A stretch of DNA of 64,000 nucleotides, taken from positions 9,547,001 to 9,611,000 of the forward strand of contig NZ_CP108427.1 of NCBI RefSeq assembly GCF_035982055.1, written 5' to 3'. Under the pieces are notes generated by a model that was not told the DNA's origin, did not search any database, and saw only the letters and a program-made list of their open reading frames with translations. Below are positions 9,391-18,077 of this stretch, one piece after another. The stretch comes from Streptomyces sp. NBC_01288. Lineage in GTDB: Bacteria; Actinomycetota; Actinomycetes; Streptomycetales; Streptomycetaceae. How positions within the stretch are numbered: position 1 is the stretch's first letter; every line of letters begins with the position of its first letter. The translations under genes and the position numbers were made by a program.

Positions 9391-9936
9391 GCCGGTCAGG
9401 GAGGTTGTGTCGCCCTTCTTGAGGGCGGCGGTGCCCTGGGGTGTGGCGTCGGCGCCCACGGTCCAGGTCCATGACGTGCCGTCGTCGCTCTTGACGGTGA
9501 CCTGGTCGCCGTCGACCTTCGTGACCGTTCCGCGCTGCCAGATCCGTACGACCCACTTGCCGGTGGCGTTGTCCTTGACCGTCGCCTCGCCGTGCACGGC
9601 CGCGCCGCCGAGGCCGAAGCCGCCCCCGTGCCGGAAGCCGGGGGCGCCGGGCGACGGTGTTCCCGACGGGGAGCCTGCGGCGGCGGGTACGGCGGCGCTG
9701 CCCGTACCCCCCGATGTCGCCGCGTAGGCGACCGTGCCGCCGAGCGCCAGTACGCCCACGGTGGCCACGGCGATCACCGCCCGGGAACGCCTCGACCGCT
9801 GTCGCCACAACCGGTCGAGACCTCGATCGCGTTCAGCTCCGCCAGGGCCCGTGAGTACCTCCCACTCGGGCGCGTGGTCGGGCATCGGAGGTACCGCCGC
9901 GCTCTCGCCGGCTTCGTGCTCAGGATCGTGCGTCAC
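9214..9936 (-). CDS. Single-pass membrane protein with DUF5666-like OB-fold domain
   Basis: About 240 residues: a charged cytoplasmic N-terminus (THDPEHEAGESAAVPP), a membrane helix near 60-80 (SRAVIAVATVGVLALGGTVA), a Ser/Pro/Gly linker, and an extracytoplasmic beta-rich domain (WVVRIWQRGTVTKVDGDQVT... DDGTSWTWTVG) like DUF5666 modules. The C-terminus is low-complexity Gly/Asp/Pro. The GTG start at 9936 has AGGGAG at ideal spacing and is preferred over an ATG at 9966. Function unknown. Its 3' end has repeatedly been copied downstream. Confidence 0.7.
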   Translation of the reverse strand: MTHDPEHEAGESAAVPPMPDHAPEWEVLTGPGGAERDRGLDRLWRQRSRRSRAVIAVATVGVLALGGTVAYAATSGGTGSAAVPAAAGSPSGTPSPGAPGFRHGGGFGLGGAAVHGEATVKDNATGKWVVRIWQRGTVTKVDGDQVTVKSDDGTSWTWTVGADATPQGTAALKKGDTTSLTGTRSTTGTRTADRAFTGAFDRKGPGDGRGGPDGRGPGPWGHGNHGPSATPSPSGSGATT

Positions 9937-10073
9937 GGCTCGCTCCCTAGGCCACGCGCGCGGCATCCCACCGGCACGCCTGCCTGTGATTCTCCGGGGC
10001 GGGCGATAAAGAAGCGGTAATAAATCCCTGTGAATCGGGAGCCGTACCACCCGCCATGACCCACTCCCGATTA

Positions 10074-10087
10074 TGCAACTAGTTGCA
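10074..10087. promoter_or_regulatory. Perfect 14-bp palindrome TGCAACTAGTTGCA, PadR operator candidate
   Basis: A perfect dyad lies 56 bases upstream of the dienoyl-CoA-reductase start, in a short relatively AT-rich patch. A PadR regulator is the next gene in the operon, and PadR proteins bind palindromes of about this size near their own operon promoters. Confidence 0.6.
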
Positions 10088-10142
10088 CAAAGGCCTCCCC
10101 GTCCTCTACAAAAGAGGCACGACACCGCGCACGGAGGCCCCG

Positions 10143-12158
10143 ATGAGCCGTTACCCGCACCTGCTGAACCCGCTCGACCTGGGCTTCACCACACTGCCCA
10201 ACCGTGTCCTCATGGGCTCCATGCACATAGGCCTGGAGGAAGCCGAGCGCGGGTTCGAGCGCATGGCGGAGTTCTACGCGGCACGCGCGCGTGGTGGAGT
10301 CGGCCTGATCGTCACCGGCGGCATCGCGCCCAACGAGGCCGGCCGGCCCTACGACGGCGGCGCCAAGCTGACCACCGACGCCGAGGCCGCGCAGCACAGC
10401 GAGATCACCGCCGCCGTGCACCGCGAGGGCGGGCGGATCGCGATGCAGATCCTGCACTTCGGGCGGTACGCCTACCACCAGGACCTCGTCGCGCCGAGCG
10501 CCGTCCAGGCGCCGATCAGCCCCTTCCCGCCCCGCGCGCTCACCGACGACGAGGTCGAGCGGACCGTCGAGGACTACGCCCGCGCGGCCCGCCTCGCCCG
10601 GCAGGCCGGGTACGACGGCGTCGAGATCATGGGCTCCGAGGGCTACCTCATCAACGAGTTCATCGCCGCGCAGACCAACCACCGCGACGACCGCTGGGGC
10701 GGCTCCTACGAGAACCGGACGCGCTTCCCCGTCGAGATCGTGCGCCGGGTGCGCGAGGCGGTCGGCGAGGACTTCATCATCGTCTACCGGCTGTCGATGC
10801 TGGACCTTGTGCCGGGCGGCTCCACGCTCGACGAAGTCATCAGGCTGGCCAAGGCGGTTGAGGCCGCCGGGGCGACCATCATCAACACCGGCATCGGCTG
10901 GCACGAGGCCCGCATCCCGACCATCGCGACCTCGGTGCCGCGCGGGGCGTACACCTGGGTCACCAAGAAACTGATGGGCGCGGTCTCGATCCCGCTCGTC
11001 ACCACCAACCGCATCAACACCCCTGAGCTGGCAGAGCAGTTGCTCGCCGACGGGTACGCCGACATGGTGTCGATGGCCCGCCCGATGCTCGCCGACCCGG
11101 ACTTCGTCGCCAAGGCCGCGGCCGACCGTTCCGACGCCATCAACACCTGCATCGGCTGCAACCAGGCCTGCCTCGACCACACCTTCAGCGGGAAGATCAC
11201 CTCCTGCCTGGTCAACCCGCGCGCCTGCCACGAGACCGAACTCGTCCTCGCCCCAACGCGGTTGAGTAAACGCGTAGCGGTGGTCGGTGCGGGTCCGGCG
11301 GGACTCGCGTGCGCGGTCTCCGCCGCCGAGCGCGGCCACCAGGTGACGTTGTACGACGCCGCGAGCGAGATCGGCGGACAGCTCAACGTCGCCCGACAGG
11401 TCCCGGGCAAGCAGGAGTTCGACGAGACGCTGCGCTACTTCCGCACACAGCTCGACGAGCACGGAGTGGCCGTACGCCTCAACACCCCCGTTACGTCAGG
11501 TGACTTGGCGGACTACGACGAGATCGTCGTCGCCACCGGCGTCTCCCCGCGCACCCCCGACATCCCCGGCGTCGACCACCCCAGCGTCGTCGGCTACCTC
11601 GACGTCCTGCGCGACCGCGTCCCCGTCGGCGACCGCGTCGCGATCCTCGGCGCGGGCGGCATCGGCTTCGACGTCGCCGAGTTCCTCACCGACGGCGGCG
11701 ACAAGGCGAGCGAGGACCCGGCGACGTACTTCCGCGCCTGGGGCGTCGACATGGACTACGCGGCACCCGGCGGCCTCACCGCACCCGAGCGGCCCGCCCC
11801 GCCGCGCAGCGTCCACCTCTTCCAGCGCAAGGCGACCAAGGTCGGCGCAGGCCTCGGCAAGACCACGGGCTGGATCCACCGCACCGAACTCAAGCACCGG
11901 GGCGTCACCATGGTCCCGGGTGTCCAGTACGACCTGATCGACGACGCCGGACTGCACGTCACCGTCGACGGCCGCTCCACCGTCCTGGAGGTCGACACGG
12001 TCGTCCTGTGCACCGGCCAGGACCCGCGCCGCGACCTCTACGACGAACTGACCGCCGCCGGCCGCAGCGTGCACCTCATCGGCGGTGCCGACGTGGCCGC
12101 CGAACTGGACGCCAAGCGCGCCATCAAGCAGGGCACCGAGGTCGCGGCCGCCCTCTGA
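10143..12158 (+). CDS. NADPH-dependent 2,4-dienoyl-CoA reductase-type flavoprotein (OYE + FAD domain)
   Basis: A 671-residue two-domain enzyme. Residues 1-350 form an old-yellow-enzyme TIM barrel (LGFTTLPNRVLMGSMHIG; MGSEGYLINEF; DDRWGGSYENR) binding FMN. CIGCNQACLDHTF is the 4Fe-4S cysteine cluster. VAVVGAGPAGLACAVSAAERG binds FAD and VAILGAGGIGFDVAEFL binds NADPH. This matches FadH, which removes double bonds at even positions in unsaturated acyl-CoA. Related xenobiotic reductases share the layout, so another substrate is possible. The start at 10143 follows CGGAGG. The PadR gene lies 41 bases downstream. Confidence 0.88.
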   Translation: MSRYPHLLNPLDLGFTTLPNRVLMGSMHIGLEEAERGFERMAEFYAARARGGVGLIVTGGIAPNEAGRPYDGGAKLTTDAEAAQHSEITAAVHREGGRIAMQILHFGRYAYHQDLVAPSAVQAPISPFPPRALTDDEVERTVEDYARAARLARQAGYDGVEIMGSEGYLINEFIAAQTNHRDDRWGGSYENRTRFPVEIVRRVREAVGEDFIIVYRLSMLDLVPGGSTLDEVIRLAKAVEAAGATIINTGIGWHEARIPTIATSVPRGAYTWVTKKLMGAVSIPLVTTNRINTPELAEQLLADGYADMVSMARPMLADPDFVAKAAADRSDAINTCIGCNQACLDHTFSGKITSCLVNPRACHETELVLAPTRLSKRVAVVGAGPAGLACAVSAAERGHQVTLYDAASEIGGQLNVARQVPGKQEFDETLRYFRTQLDEHGVAVRLNTPVTSGDLADYDEIVVATGVSPRTPDIPGVDHPSVVGYLDVLRDRVPVGDRVAILGAGGIGFDVAEFLTDGGDKASEDPATYFRAWGVDMDYAAPGGLTAPERPAPPRSVHLFQRKATKVGAGLGKTTGWIHRTELKHRGVTMVPGVQYDLIDDAGLHVTVDGRSTVLEVDTVVLCTGQDPRRDLYDELTAAGRSVHLIGGADVAAELDAKRAIKQGTEVAAAL

Positions 12159-12199
12159 GGCCCGTCCCCAGGACCGAGGCCCGTCCCTAGGATGACCCC

Positions 12200-12736
12200 A
12201 TGTCACTCCCGCACGCGATCCTCACCGCCCTTCTGGAGAAGCCGTCCTCGGGGCTTGAGTTGACCCGGCGCTTCGACCGGTCGATCGGTTACTTCTGGTC
12301 GGCGACGCACCAGCAGATCTATCGCGAGCTGGGAAAACTGGAGGCCGAGGGCCAGATCAGGGCGCTCGCGACCGAGCAGCCGGCCCGCGGCCAGAAGAAG
12401 CGCTACGAGGTCCTGCCCGCGGGCCGCGCCGAACTGGCCCGCTGGACCGCGACCTCCCAGGACCCCAAGCCGCTGCGCGACACGATGCTGCTGCGGCTGC
12501 GCGCGGCGGCGGTCGTCGGAACGGACGGCATCGAGACCGACCTGCGCCACCATCTAGCCCTGCACCAGCGGCAGTTGACGGAGTACGAGGAGATCGAGAA
12601 CCGGGACTTCCCGCCCGGCCGGGACAGCCCCCAGGACCGGCTCCAGCACCTCGTGCTGCGCGCCGGCATCGACCTGGAGACCTTCTGGACGCAATGGCTC
12701 ACGCACGCGATCGAGGAGTTCGCCGAGCTGCCGTAG
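12200..12736 (+). CDS. PadR-family transcriptional regulator
   Basis: A 178-residue protein with an N-terminal PadR winged helix (LPHAILTALLEKPSSGLELTRRFDRSIGYFW... HQQIYRELGKLEAEG) and a C-terminal helical dimerisation domain of the Vir_act_alpha_C type. It follows the flavoprotein reductase and probably represses it through the 10074-10087 palindrome. Confidence 0.9.
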   Translation: MSLPHAILTALLEKPSSGLELTRRFDRSIGYFWSATHQQIYRELGKLEAEGQIRALATEQPARGQKKRYEVLPAGRAELARWTATSQDPKPLRDTMLLRLRAAAVVGTDGIETDLRHHLALHQRQLTEYEEIENRDFPPGRDSPQDRLQHLVLRAGIDLETFWTQWLTHAIEEFAELP

Positions 12737-12771
12737 AGCGTCGGGGGGTGGTGGCCGTAGGACATGGGGGA

Positions 12772-12797
12772 GGGGCCGCCGGTCGCCGGGCGGCCCC
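12772..12797. terminator. Bidirectional hairpin terminator
   Basis: GGGGCCGCC and GGCGGCCCC form a perfect 9-bp stem with an 8-base loop, in the 77-base gap between the convergent padR and secreted-protein genes. Streptomyces terminators often lack a U-tract. Confidence 0.65.
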
Positions 12798-12813
12798 TCG
12801 TGGTCGTGGACGG

Positions 12814-13359
12814 TCAGAGGCGGTACGGCTTCGCGCGCCTGCGCAGGAACCAGGCCGTCGCGATGACGCCGACTCCGACCAGGCCGCCGCCCGCCGCCAG
12901 GGTGAGGGGGCCGTAGTCCTTGGTGGCCCCGCCGAGGCCGCCCATGACACCGCGCGTGGGCGAGGCCGTGGCGGAGACGGCGGGGGTCGTGGACCTGGAC
13001 ACGATCACGGACTGGGTGCCCGCGGGCGTGCTGGCGCTCTGGCACATGACGATGATGGTGTAGGTGCCCGGGGTGACGTTCGTCCAGGCCGTGGACTGGC
13101 TGACGGTCGTCCCCGCCAGGGTCGCCTTGCGGCCCTCGGCGAAGCTCCCCTGGCTGCTGGTGACGAGCGAACCGGTGCCCCAGACGCCCGTGGTGCGGTT
13201 CTGCGAGCACGCGCTGGTCGTGACCGAGACCGTGGTCCCGGTCGTGCTCACGGAGATCCCCGACGCCGCGCCGGCGGTTCCGGCGGTCAGGGCGAGGGGA
13301 AGAGCGGCGGCGGCTGTCACGGTCAGGCCGGAGCGGAGTAGTAGCTGAAAAGTGCGCAT
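12814..13359 (-). CDS. Secreted/membrane-anchored protein of unknown function
   Basis: A 181-residue protein with a Sec signal peptide (MRTFQLLLRSGLTVTAAAAL to the TAGAASG cleavage region), a Thr/Ser/Val-rich beta domain of about 110 residues containing two Cys (TTSACSQN and IIVMCQS) that may form a disulfide, and a C-terminal membrane helix (GGGLVGVGVIATAWFL) followed by RRRAKPYRL. There is no LPxTG motif, so it is probably held by the helix. The start at 13359 is chosen for the signal peptide. Confidence 0.75.
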   Translation of the reverse strand: MRTFQLLLRSGLTVTAAAALPLALTAGTAGAASGISVSTTGTTVSVTTSACSQNRTTGVWGTGSLVTSSQGSFAEGRKATLAGTTVSQSTAWTNVTPGTYTIIVMCQSASTPAGTQSVIVSRSTTPAVSATASPTRGVMGGLGGATKDYGPLTLAAGGGLVGVGVIATAWFLRRRAKPYRL

Positions 13360-13555
13360 GGGACTGCCCTCCGGCGGCACGGTTGGCGGAACATCCCTTG
13401 CGCCGCCGGGATCGGGAAACGGCCGTGCTGCCTCCAAGGAAGCCAACGTGTTCCCGGCCCGTCCCGCATGCGGACGGGGACCGGGCAGGTGACGGATTCC
13501 TTCGTCCGGCTCAGGGGTGATGCGCGGTCAGGGGCGCGGGCGGAGTCACCTGGGT

Positions 13556-14012
13556 TCACCTGGTGGGTGCGGCGGGGAGCGGCCGCTCCTGTACGAGGGT
13601 GACGTGCGGGTTGTCGGGGGAGGCGGGGTGCCGGGTGAGGTGTGAGGTAGCGATCGGCGGGTCCTCGGGCGTTGGCAGGGGCAGCGGCACCAGCGCGCCG
13701 GACGCCGGCTCGGCCAGGCGGAGATGACGGGGGAGGACGGTGATCCTGGCTCCGGGCACGACCGTCGCCGGTACCCCGCGCGGCTCGGGCACGGTGATCG
13801 AGGTCTGCCCGCCGAGCCGGGCACCGAAGGCGCGCCGCCAGTAGCGGCACGCGATCGGCGGATCCTCCGTGTACGACACGAGGGGCAGCCCTGTGTGGCG
13901 CGGTGAGTCCCTCGGCCCCGACGCGCTCCGCCCACGCGGGCGAGGCGACCCGCACGAACTCCTCGTCCGCCGACGGCTCCCAGGCCAACGCCCGTCCGCC
14001 GCACACCCTCAC
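13556..14012 (-). pseudogene. LysR-type regulator remnant (substrate-binding domain, frameshifted)
   Basis: The 5' part (14012 to about 13925) encodes ADEEFVRVASPAWAERVGAEG. A shift near 13880-13920 continues as VSYTEDPPIACRYWRRAFGA...GARITVLPRHLRLAEPASGA...EDPPIATSHLT, ending at 13556. These segments follow the order of the C-terminal half of LysR effector domains (GAGITVLPRYL...LEPEDPPINTLYL). The DNA-binding half is absent and a stop precedes 14012, so this is a truncated, frameshifted remnant. Confidence 0.55.
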
Positions 14013-14097
14013 CGGTCAGCGGTGCGGCGGCGGCCGGGGCGGGATGCGGCGGGCCATGGGAATTCCCCTGGCCCGTGAGCCGGATCCCACGGTTCCC

Positions 14098-15156
14098 CTA
14101 CGCCCCCGCGTCGCCCGTCGTCACCGTCCGCTCCGCCGAGAACCCGCCCCACGTGCCGTCCGGCAACCGCGCCCTGAGCCGCACCCGATGGCTGACCCCG
14201 GCATCCCGGCCCGCGTAGAAGCTGTACTTCGCGTGATCGCGCGGTGCGGTCCCGCCCCAGACCAGCGAGGTGGCCGGCTGTCCGTCGAGCTGGATCTGGT
14301 ACTCCGTGACCACCCCGTCCGTGCGCGGCGGCACCCAGGCCAGGTCGATGTAGTACGCCCTGTCGTCGCCCCGGTGCGTGGTCGCGCGGAAGTCCGTGGG
14401 GGCGGTGCCGCTTCCGTCGTCGCTGCCGGGCGCGGTGGTGAGCGGGACGGCCGTGCTCGCGGGCGAGAGGTTGTCGGCGGCGTCCCGGGCCCGCACGGTG
14501 AAGGAGTAGCGCGTGCTCGGCCGCAGCCCCGTGACCACGGTCGCGGTCTGTGCTCCGCCCACACTGTGGATCTTCGCCCCGCCTTGATAGATGTCGTACG
14601 ACACCACACCCCTGTCGTCCGTGGAGCCGCCCCAGGACAGTTGGACGGCCCGGCTGCCGATGACGCGGCCCTGCGGGGTGAGCGGACGGGTGGGTGCCGA
14701 GCGGTCGGCCGCGACGGCGACCGGTGTCCGCGCCCGGACTGTCCGGCTGCGCGGTCCGAGGCGGCCGTCGGTGTCTCGGGCTCGCACGGTGAAGGAGTAC
14801 AGGGTGGCGGGCCGGAGCCTGGTGACATCCACCATGTGCTCGGAGCCCGCTACTTCCTTCACTTTCGTGGTGCCGCGGTATATCTCGTAGGTGCCGATGC
14901 CCGGGTCCGCCGTCACCGCGTCCCACATGACGTGCACGGTGGTCGCGCTTCCCGCCGCGGCCGTTACTCCCGCCGGGGCGCCGGGGGCGTGGCCGTCCTC
15001 CTCGTCGTTCATGCCGCAGGACGCGAGCAGCAGGAGCGCGGCGCACACCAGGGCCGTACGGGGGAGAGCGAGGGCGGCACGGAGGAGGGTGGGGGTGGCA
15101 CGGAGGAGAGCGGGAGTGGCACGGAGGAGAGCGGGAGTGGCACGGACGCGTCGCAC
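14098..15156 (-). CDS. Secreted lipoprotein with fibronectin type III domains
   Basis: A 352-residue lipoprotein. Lipobox LLASCG places the lipidated Cys at about residue 47. Two clear fibronectin type III modules follow (VHVMWDAVTADPGIGTYEIY...LYSFTVRARDTDG, and VQLSWGGSTDDRGVVSYDIY...RYSFTVRARDAADN). A third, more divergent one begins at YYIDLAWVPPRTDGVVTEYQ. No catalytic domain is attached; such proteins usually bind glycans or other surface partners. The N-terminus contains a 7-residue unit (RATPALL) repeated three times, encoded by a 21-bp DNA repeat. Confidence 0.8.
   Translation of the reverse strand: MRRVRATPALLRATPALLRATPTLLRAALALPRTALVCAALLLLASCGMNDEEDGHAPGAPAGVTAAAGSATTVHVMWDAVTADPGIGTYEIYRGTTKVKEVAGSEHMVDVTRLRPATLYSFTVRARDTDGRLGPRSRTVRARTPVAVAADRSAPTRPLTPQGRVIGSRAVQLSWGGSTDDRGVVSYDIYQGGAKIHSVGGAQTATVVTGLRPSTRYSFTVRARDAADNLSPASTAVPLTTAPGSDDGSGTAPTDFRATTHRGDDRAYYIDLAWVPPRTDGVVTEYQIQLDGQPATSLVWGGTAPRDHAKYSFYAGRDAGVSHRVRLRARLPDGTWGGFSAERTVTTGDAGA
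15074..15146. repeat. 21-bp tandem repeat, about 3.4 copies, inside the lipoprotein signal region
   Basis: The unit GTGGCACGGAGGAGAGCGGG plus one base recurs three times with few changes. It encodes, on the minus strand, tandem RATPALL heptads before the hydrophobic core of the signal peptide. The period is a multiple of three, so copy-number change would keep the frame. Confidence 0.8.
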
Positions 15157-15408
15157 GTTTCTGCCTCCCGGCGTTGCGCGGGCACCACACGACGGAAAAG
15201 GTCCGGACCAATATGACCCGGGTGATGCGGCCGCATCAAGAGGGGCGCCGTTGCCGACCGGTCACGAGGGTTACGTATGCTGAATCCTCACGGCTGAACT
15301 CGGCCCCGGGAGTGGGCAGTTCATGCCGGTGGCGCGGACCGCTGTCGTCGCTGATCCCGCGCCGGCGCGGGCGGCCGGGTGGCCGGAGCCGATACGGGCT
15401 CGGGTCCC
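15157..15408. other. Upstream region of the fibronectin lipoprotein, no gene
   Basis: This 252-base stretch holds the lipoprotein's promoter region, then GC-rich sequence grading into partial, diverged copies of the 35-bp unit (GATACGGGCTCGGGTCC at about 15391). I see no supportable gene. Confidence 0.4.
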
Positions 15409-15670
15409 CGGCCCCCGTCGGGAGTGAGGCGGACTCAGGGGCCCGGTTTTCGTCAGGAGTGACACGAGCGCAGAGTCTCGGCTTCGGTCGGGCGTGACGC
15501 GAGTTCAGGGCCCCGGTTTCCGTCCGGAATCACACGAGCTCAGGGTCCCGGTCCCCGCCAGGAGTGACGTGGGCTCGGAGTCTCGGCCCCGGTCGGGAGT
15601 GACGCGGATTCAGGACCCCGATCTCCGCTGGGAATGACGTGGGCTCAGGGGCCGGGCTCCCTTCGGGAGT
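15409..15670. repeat. 35-bp tandem repeat array (seven full units plus partial ends)
   Basis: Units start at 15409, 15444, 15479, 15514, 15549, 15584 and 15619, each exactly 35 bp, with a partial eighth unit to about 15670. Consensus: CGGTYYCCGTCGGGAGTGAC, then GCGRGYTCAGGGYCC. Units differ from one another by several substitutions but not in length. There are no unique spacers, so it is not a CRISPR array. It ends about 100 bases before the chitosanase start. Confidence 0.85.
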
Positions 15671-15772
15671 CCAGGCGTGCACCGTCCGGCCCCCTACCAG
15701 TGGCCGGTCGATCGGACCGGTACCAGGGTGGGCTGAGTGTCCGTCAGATCCCCCAGGAGAGGGTCCTCTATC

Positions 15773-16504
15773 GTGCGTGTCCAGTCGCTGACGCTGGCCG
15801 CGGCCGGCGCCGCCCTGCTCGCCCCGACCACGCTGCCTGCCACCGCCGCTGCCCCTGTCGCGTTCGTCCGGCCTCAGGCGGGGCCGGCGGCGCTGCGCGA
15901 GGGCGACGTCCGCGCCGCCGACCTGCTGGCCAAGGTGCGCGACTGCACCCCGGTCTCGCGTGGCCGGTACCGCAGCGACGACGGGGAGCGCGCGACGATC
16001 CCGGTCTGCGGCGCCAAGGAAGCCGTCTACTGGAAGGCCGACCTGGACATCGACTGCGACGGCCAGGCCGGCGCCCGCTGCAACGCGCGCACCGACCCGC
16101 TCTTCTCCTCCATGACGGCCTTCCAGCAGTCCGACGGCCGCTACTTGAACGCCGAACAGCTCCCGTACATCGTGGTCCCCGCCGCGAGCCCCCTCTGGAA
16201 CCACCGGGACCACGGCATCCGCGGCGGTTCGGTCGCCGCCGTCGTCTACCGGGACCGGGTGCAGTACGCCGTCGTAGGAGACGTCGGTCCGCACGACATC
16301 ATCGGCGAGGCGTCGTACGCCACGGCCAAGGGCCTGGGCATCCGCACCGACCCGCGTGGCGGCGGGACGGACACCGGGGTCACCTACATCGTGTTCAAGG
16401 ACTCGCAGGTGAAGCCCATCGAGGATCATGCGGCGGCCGTGGAGACGGGGCAGCGGCTGGCGCGGCTGTTCGTGCAGGGCGCTGTCGAGCGTCCAGGGTC
16501 GTAG
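15773..16504 (+). CDS. Secreted chitosanase, glycoside hydrolase family 75
   Basis: A 243-residue exported protein: signal peptide MRVQSLTLAAAGAALLAPTT ending near ATAAAPV, then a GH75 chitosanase domain. The family signature GDVGPHDIIGEASYATA carries the conserved acidic pair Asp170 and Glu179. The domain hydrolyses beta-1,4-glucosamine linkages of chitosan outside the cell. Paired cysteines (Cys58, Cys79, Cys95, Cys103) suggest disulfides. The GTG start at 15773 follows CAGGAGAGG. Confidence 0.88.
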   Translation: MRVQSLTLAAAGAALLAPTTLPATAAAPVAFVRPQAGPAALREGDVRAADLLAKVRDCTPVSRGRYRSDDGERATIPVCGAKEAVYWKADLDIDCDGQAGARCNARTDPLFSSMTAFQQSDGRYLNAEQLPYIVVPAASPLWNHRDHGIRGGSVAAVVYRDRVQYAVVGDVGPHDIIGEASYATAKGLGIRTDPRGGGTDTGVTYIVFKDSQVKPIEDHAAAVETGQRLARLFVQGAVERPGS

Positions 16505-16537
16505 GGCGGAGCCTCCGAACCCTCCGGGGCGGGGCCG

Positions 16538-17299
16538 TCAGACCGCCGACCATCCGTCGTCGACGGGCAGGATCACGCCGTTGATGTTGCTGGCGGCGTC
16601 CGAGGCGAGGAACACGATGGCGGCGGCCTGTTCCTCGGGCTGGGCCAGCCGGCCGACGTTGACGAAGTGCGGGCCGAGCGCCGCCGGACCGTGGGCGGTG
16701 CGGTCGGCCTCCACGGAGATGTTGGTCGCCGTGCCGCCCGGGGCGATGGCGTTGGCCCGGATGCCCTGCTTGCGGTACATCACGGCGAGGTTCTTGGTCA
16801 GGCCCACCACCCCGTGCTTCGAGGCCGTGTAGGCGGCACCCGCCGCGCTGCCCCGCAGGCCCGCCTCGGAGGCGGTGTTCACGATCGCGCCCCGGCCCGC
16901 TGCCAGCATGTGCGGCAGCGCGGCCCGGGTGAGCAGGAAGGGCGCGGTCAGGTTGACCCGGATGACGCGGTCCCATTCCGCGTCCTCGACGTCCGCCAGC
17001 GCCGACATGCGGTCCATGATCCCGGCGTTGTTCACCAGTACGTCGACCCCGCCGAACCGCTCCACGGCGGTCGCCACCACCTCGTCCACCACCGCCTGCT
17101 CGCTCAGGTCGCCCGTGACCGCGACGGCGGTACCGCCCGCCTGCTCGATCTCCTTGACGACCGCGGCGGCGCCGTCCGCGTTCAGGTCGGCGGCCACGAC
17201 CCTGGCACCTTCCGCGGCGAAGGCCAGGGCGGCGGCACGCCCGATGCCCGAACCCGCTCCGGTGACGATGACGCTGCGTCCGTCGAGTCCAGTGGCCAT
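16538..17299 (-). CDS. Short-chain dehydrogenase/reductase
   Basis: A 253-residue classical SDR: cofactor motif VIVTGAGSGIGRAAALAFA, NNAG at about 90, catalytic Ser in NTASEAG and YTASKHG (YxxxK), and a C-terminal NINGVILPVDDGWSAV. The acidic residue after the second beta strand (VAADLNAD) suggests NAD rather than NADP. Start at 17299 is set by ACAGGAGC. It is divergent from a TetR gene with a shared palindrome, which probably makes it that regulator's target. Confidence 0.9.
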   Translation of the reverse strand: MATGLDGRSVIVTGAGSGIGRAAALAFAAEGARVVAADLNADGAAAVVKEIEQAGGTAVAVTGDLSEQAVVDEVVATAVERFGGVDVLVNNAGIMDRMSALADVEDAEWDRVIRVNLTAPFLLTRAALPHMLAAGRGAIVNTASEAGLRGSAAGAAYTASKHGVVGLTKNLAVMYRKQGIRANAIAPGGTATNISVEADRTAHGPAALGPHFVNVGRLAQPEEQAAAIVFLASDAASNINGVILPVDDGWSAV

Positions 17300-17355
17300 G
17301 AGGTGCTCCTGTCCGTAGTGCGAGGGCTCTGTGCCGCCCGGGTTGCTCTCACCAT

Positions 17356-17388
17356 ACGACTTAATGTCTTCGAGTGACATAAAGTCGT
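17356..17388. promoter_or_regulatory. TetR operator between divergent SDR and TetR genes
   Basis: A long dyad: ACGACTTAATGTC (17356-17368) and GACATAAAGTCGT (17376-17388), matching at 12 of 13 positions with a 7-base centre. It lies midway between the two divergent starts, in a patch unusually AT-rich for the region. Confidence 0.75.
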
Positions 17389-17444
17389 GCGGGCGACATG
17401 AGGCAGAATCCCGGGAGGTCACGACCGCAGCCGGAGGGGAACTG

Positions 17445-18077
17445 ATGACCGCACCCAGCGGACGCACGGGACGCCCGCCTCTCACCGAGGCACGCAAGGC
17501 GGAGATCCGCCTGGAGATCGCCCGGGCCGCGGTGGAGTTGTTCGTCGCCCAGGGCGTCGCGGCGACCACCGGCGAACAGATCGGCCAGGCGGTCGGTGTC
17601 TCCGCGCGCACCGTGTGGCGCTACTTCCCGAGCAAGGAGAGCTGCGTACGACCACTCTTCTCGGCCGGTATCGACGTGATCGCCGCCCGCCTGCGCGAGT
17701 GGCGCCCCGGCCACCCCCTGTCCGAACTCTTCGACCCGGCCCTCGCGACCGGCCTCCTCGCCGCCACCGGCCCCGACGGCGCCACCGGCACCGCCCTGGT
17801 CCGCCTCACCCGCACGGAACCGGGCCTCCGCGCGATCTGGCTCCAGACCTACGACGAGGCGGAACCGGCGTTCGCCCGAGCCCTGGCCGACCGGGCGGGT
17901 CTACCGGCCGACGATCTACGGCCCATGATCCAGGCGGCGATGCTGAACGCGGCGCTGCGCGCGGCGGTGGAGCGGTTCGCTTGGAGCGTGGGCGAGGCCG
18001 TGGCGGGGGTGGGGGAGGCCGAGGTGGCGGAGACGTTGCGCTCGGCGCTGGCGATCGCGGCGGAGGGGGTTTCGTAG
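17445..18077 (+). CDS. TetR-family transcriptional regulator
   Basis: A 210-residue repressor with an N-terminal TetR helix-turn-helix (IARAAVELFVAQGVAATTGEQIGQAVGVSARTVWRYFPSKESC, about 24-66) and a helical ligand-binding domain. The start at 17445 has GGAGGGGA. The palindrome upstream is the likely operator for itself and the divergent SDR. Confidence 0.9.
   Translation: MTAPSGRTGRPPLTEARKAEIRLEIARAAVELFVAQGVAATTGEQIGQAVGVSARTVWRYFPSKESCVRPLFSAGIDVIAARLREWRPGHPLSELFDPALATGLLAATGPDGATGTALVRLTRTEPGLRAIWLQTYDEAEPAFARALADRAGLPADDLRPMIQAAMLNAALRAAVERFAWSVGEAVAGVGEAEVAETLRSALAIAAEGVS

Noticed and set aside
9965..10125. Longer N-terminus for the membrane-anchored OB-like protein
   Set aside because: The added residues are Cys/Arg/Ile-rich and would cross the palindrome and promoter of the divergent reductase gene; the GTG at 9936 has a proper ribosome site.
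15409..15670. CRISPR array
   Set aside because: Repeats abut directly with no spacers and differ from each other; no cas genes are present.
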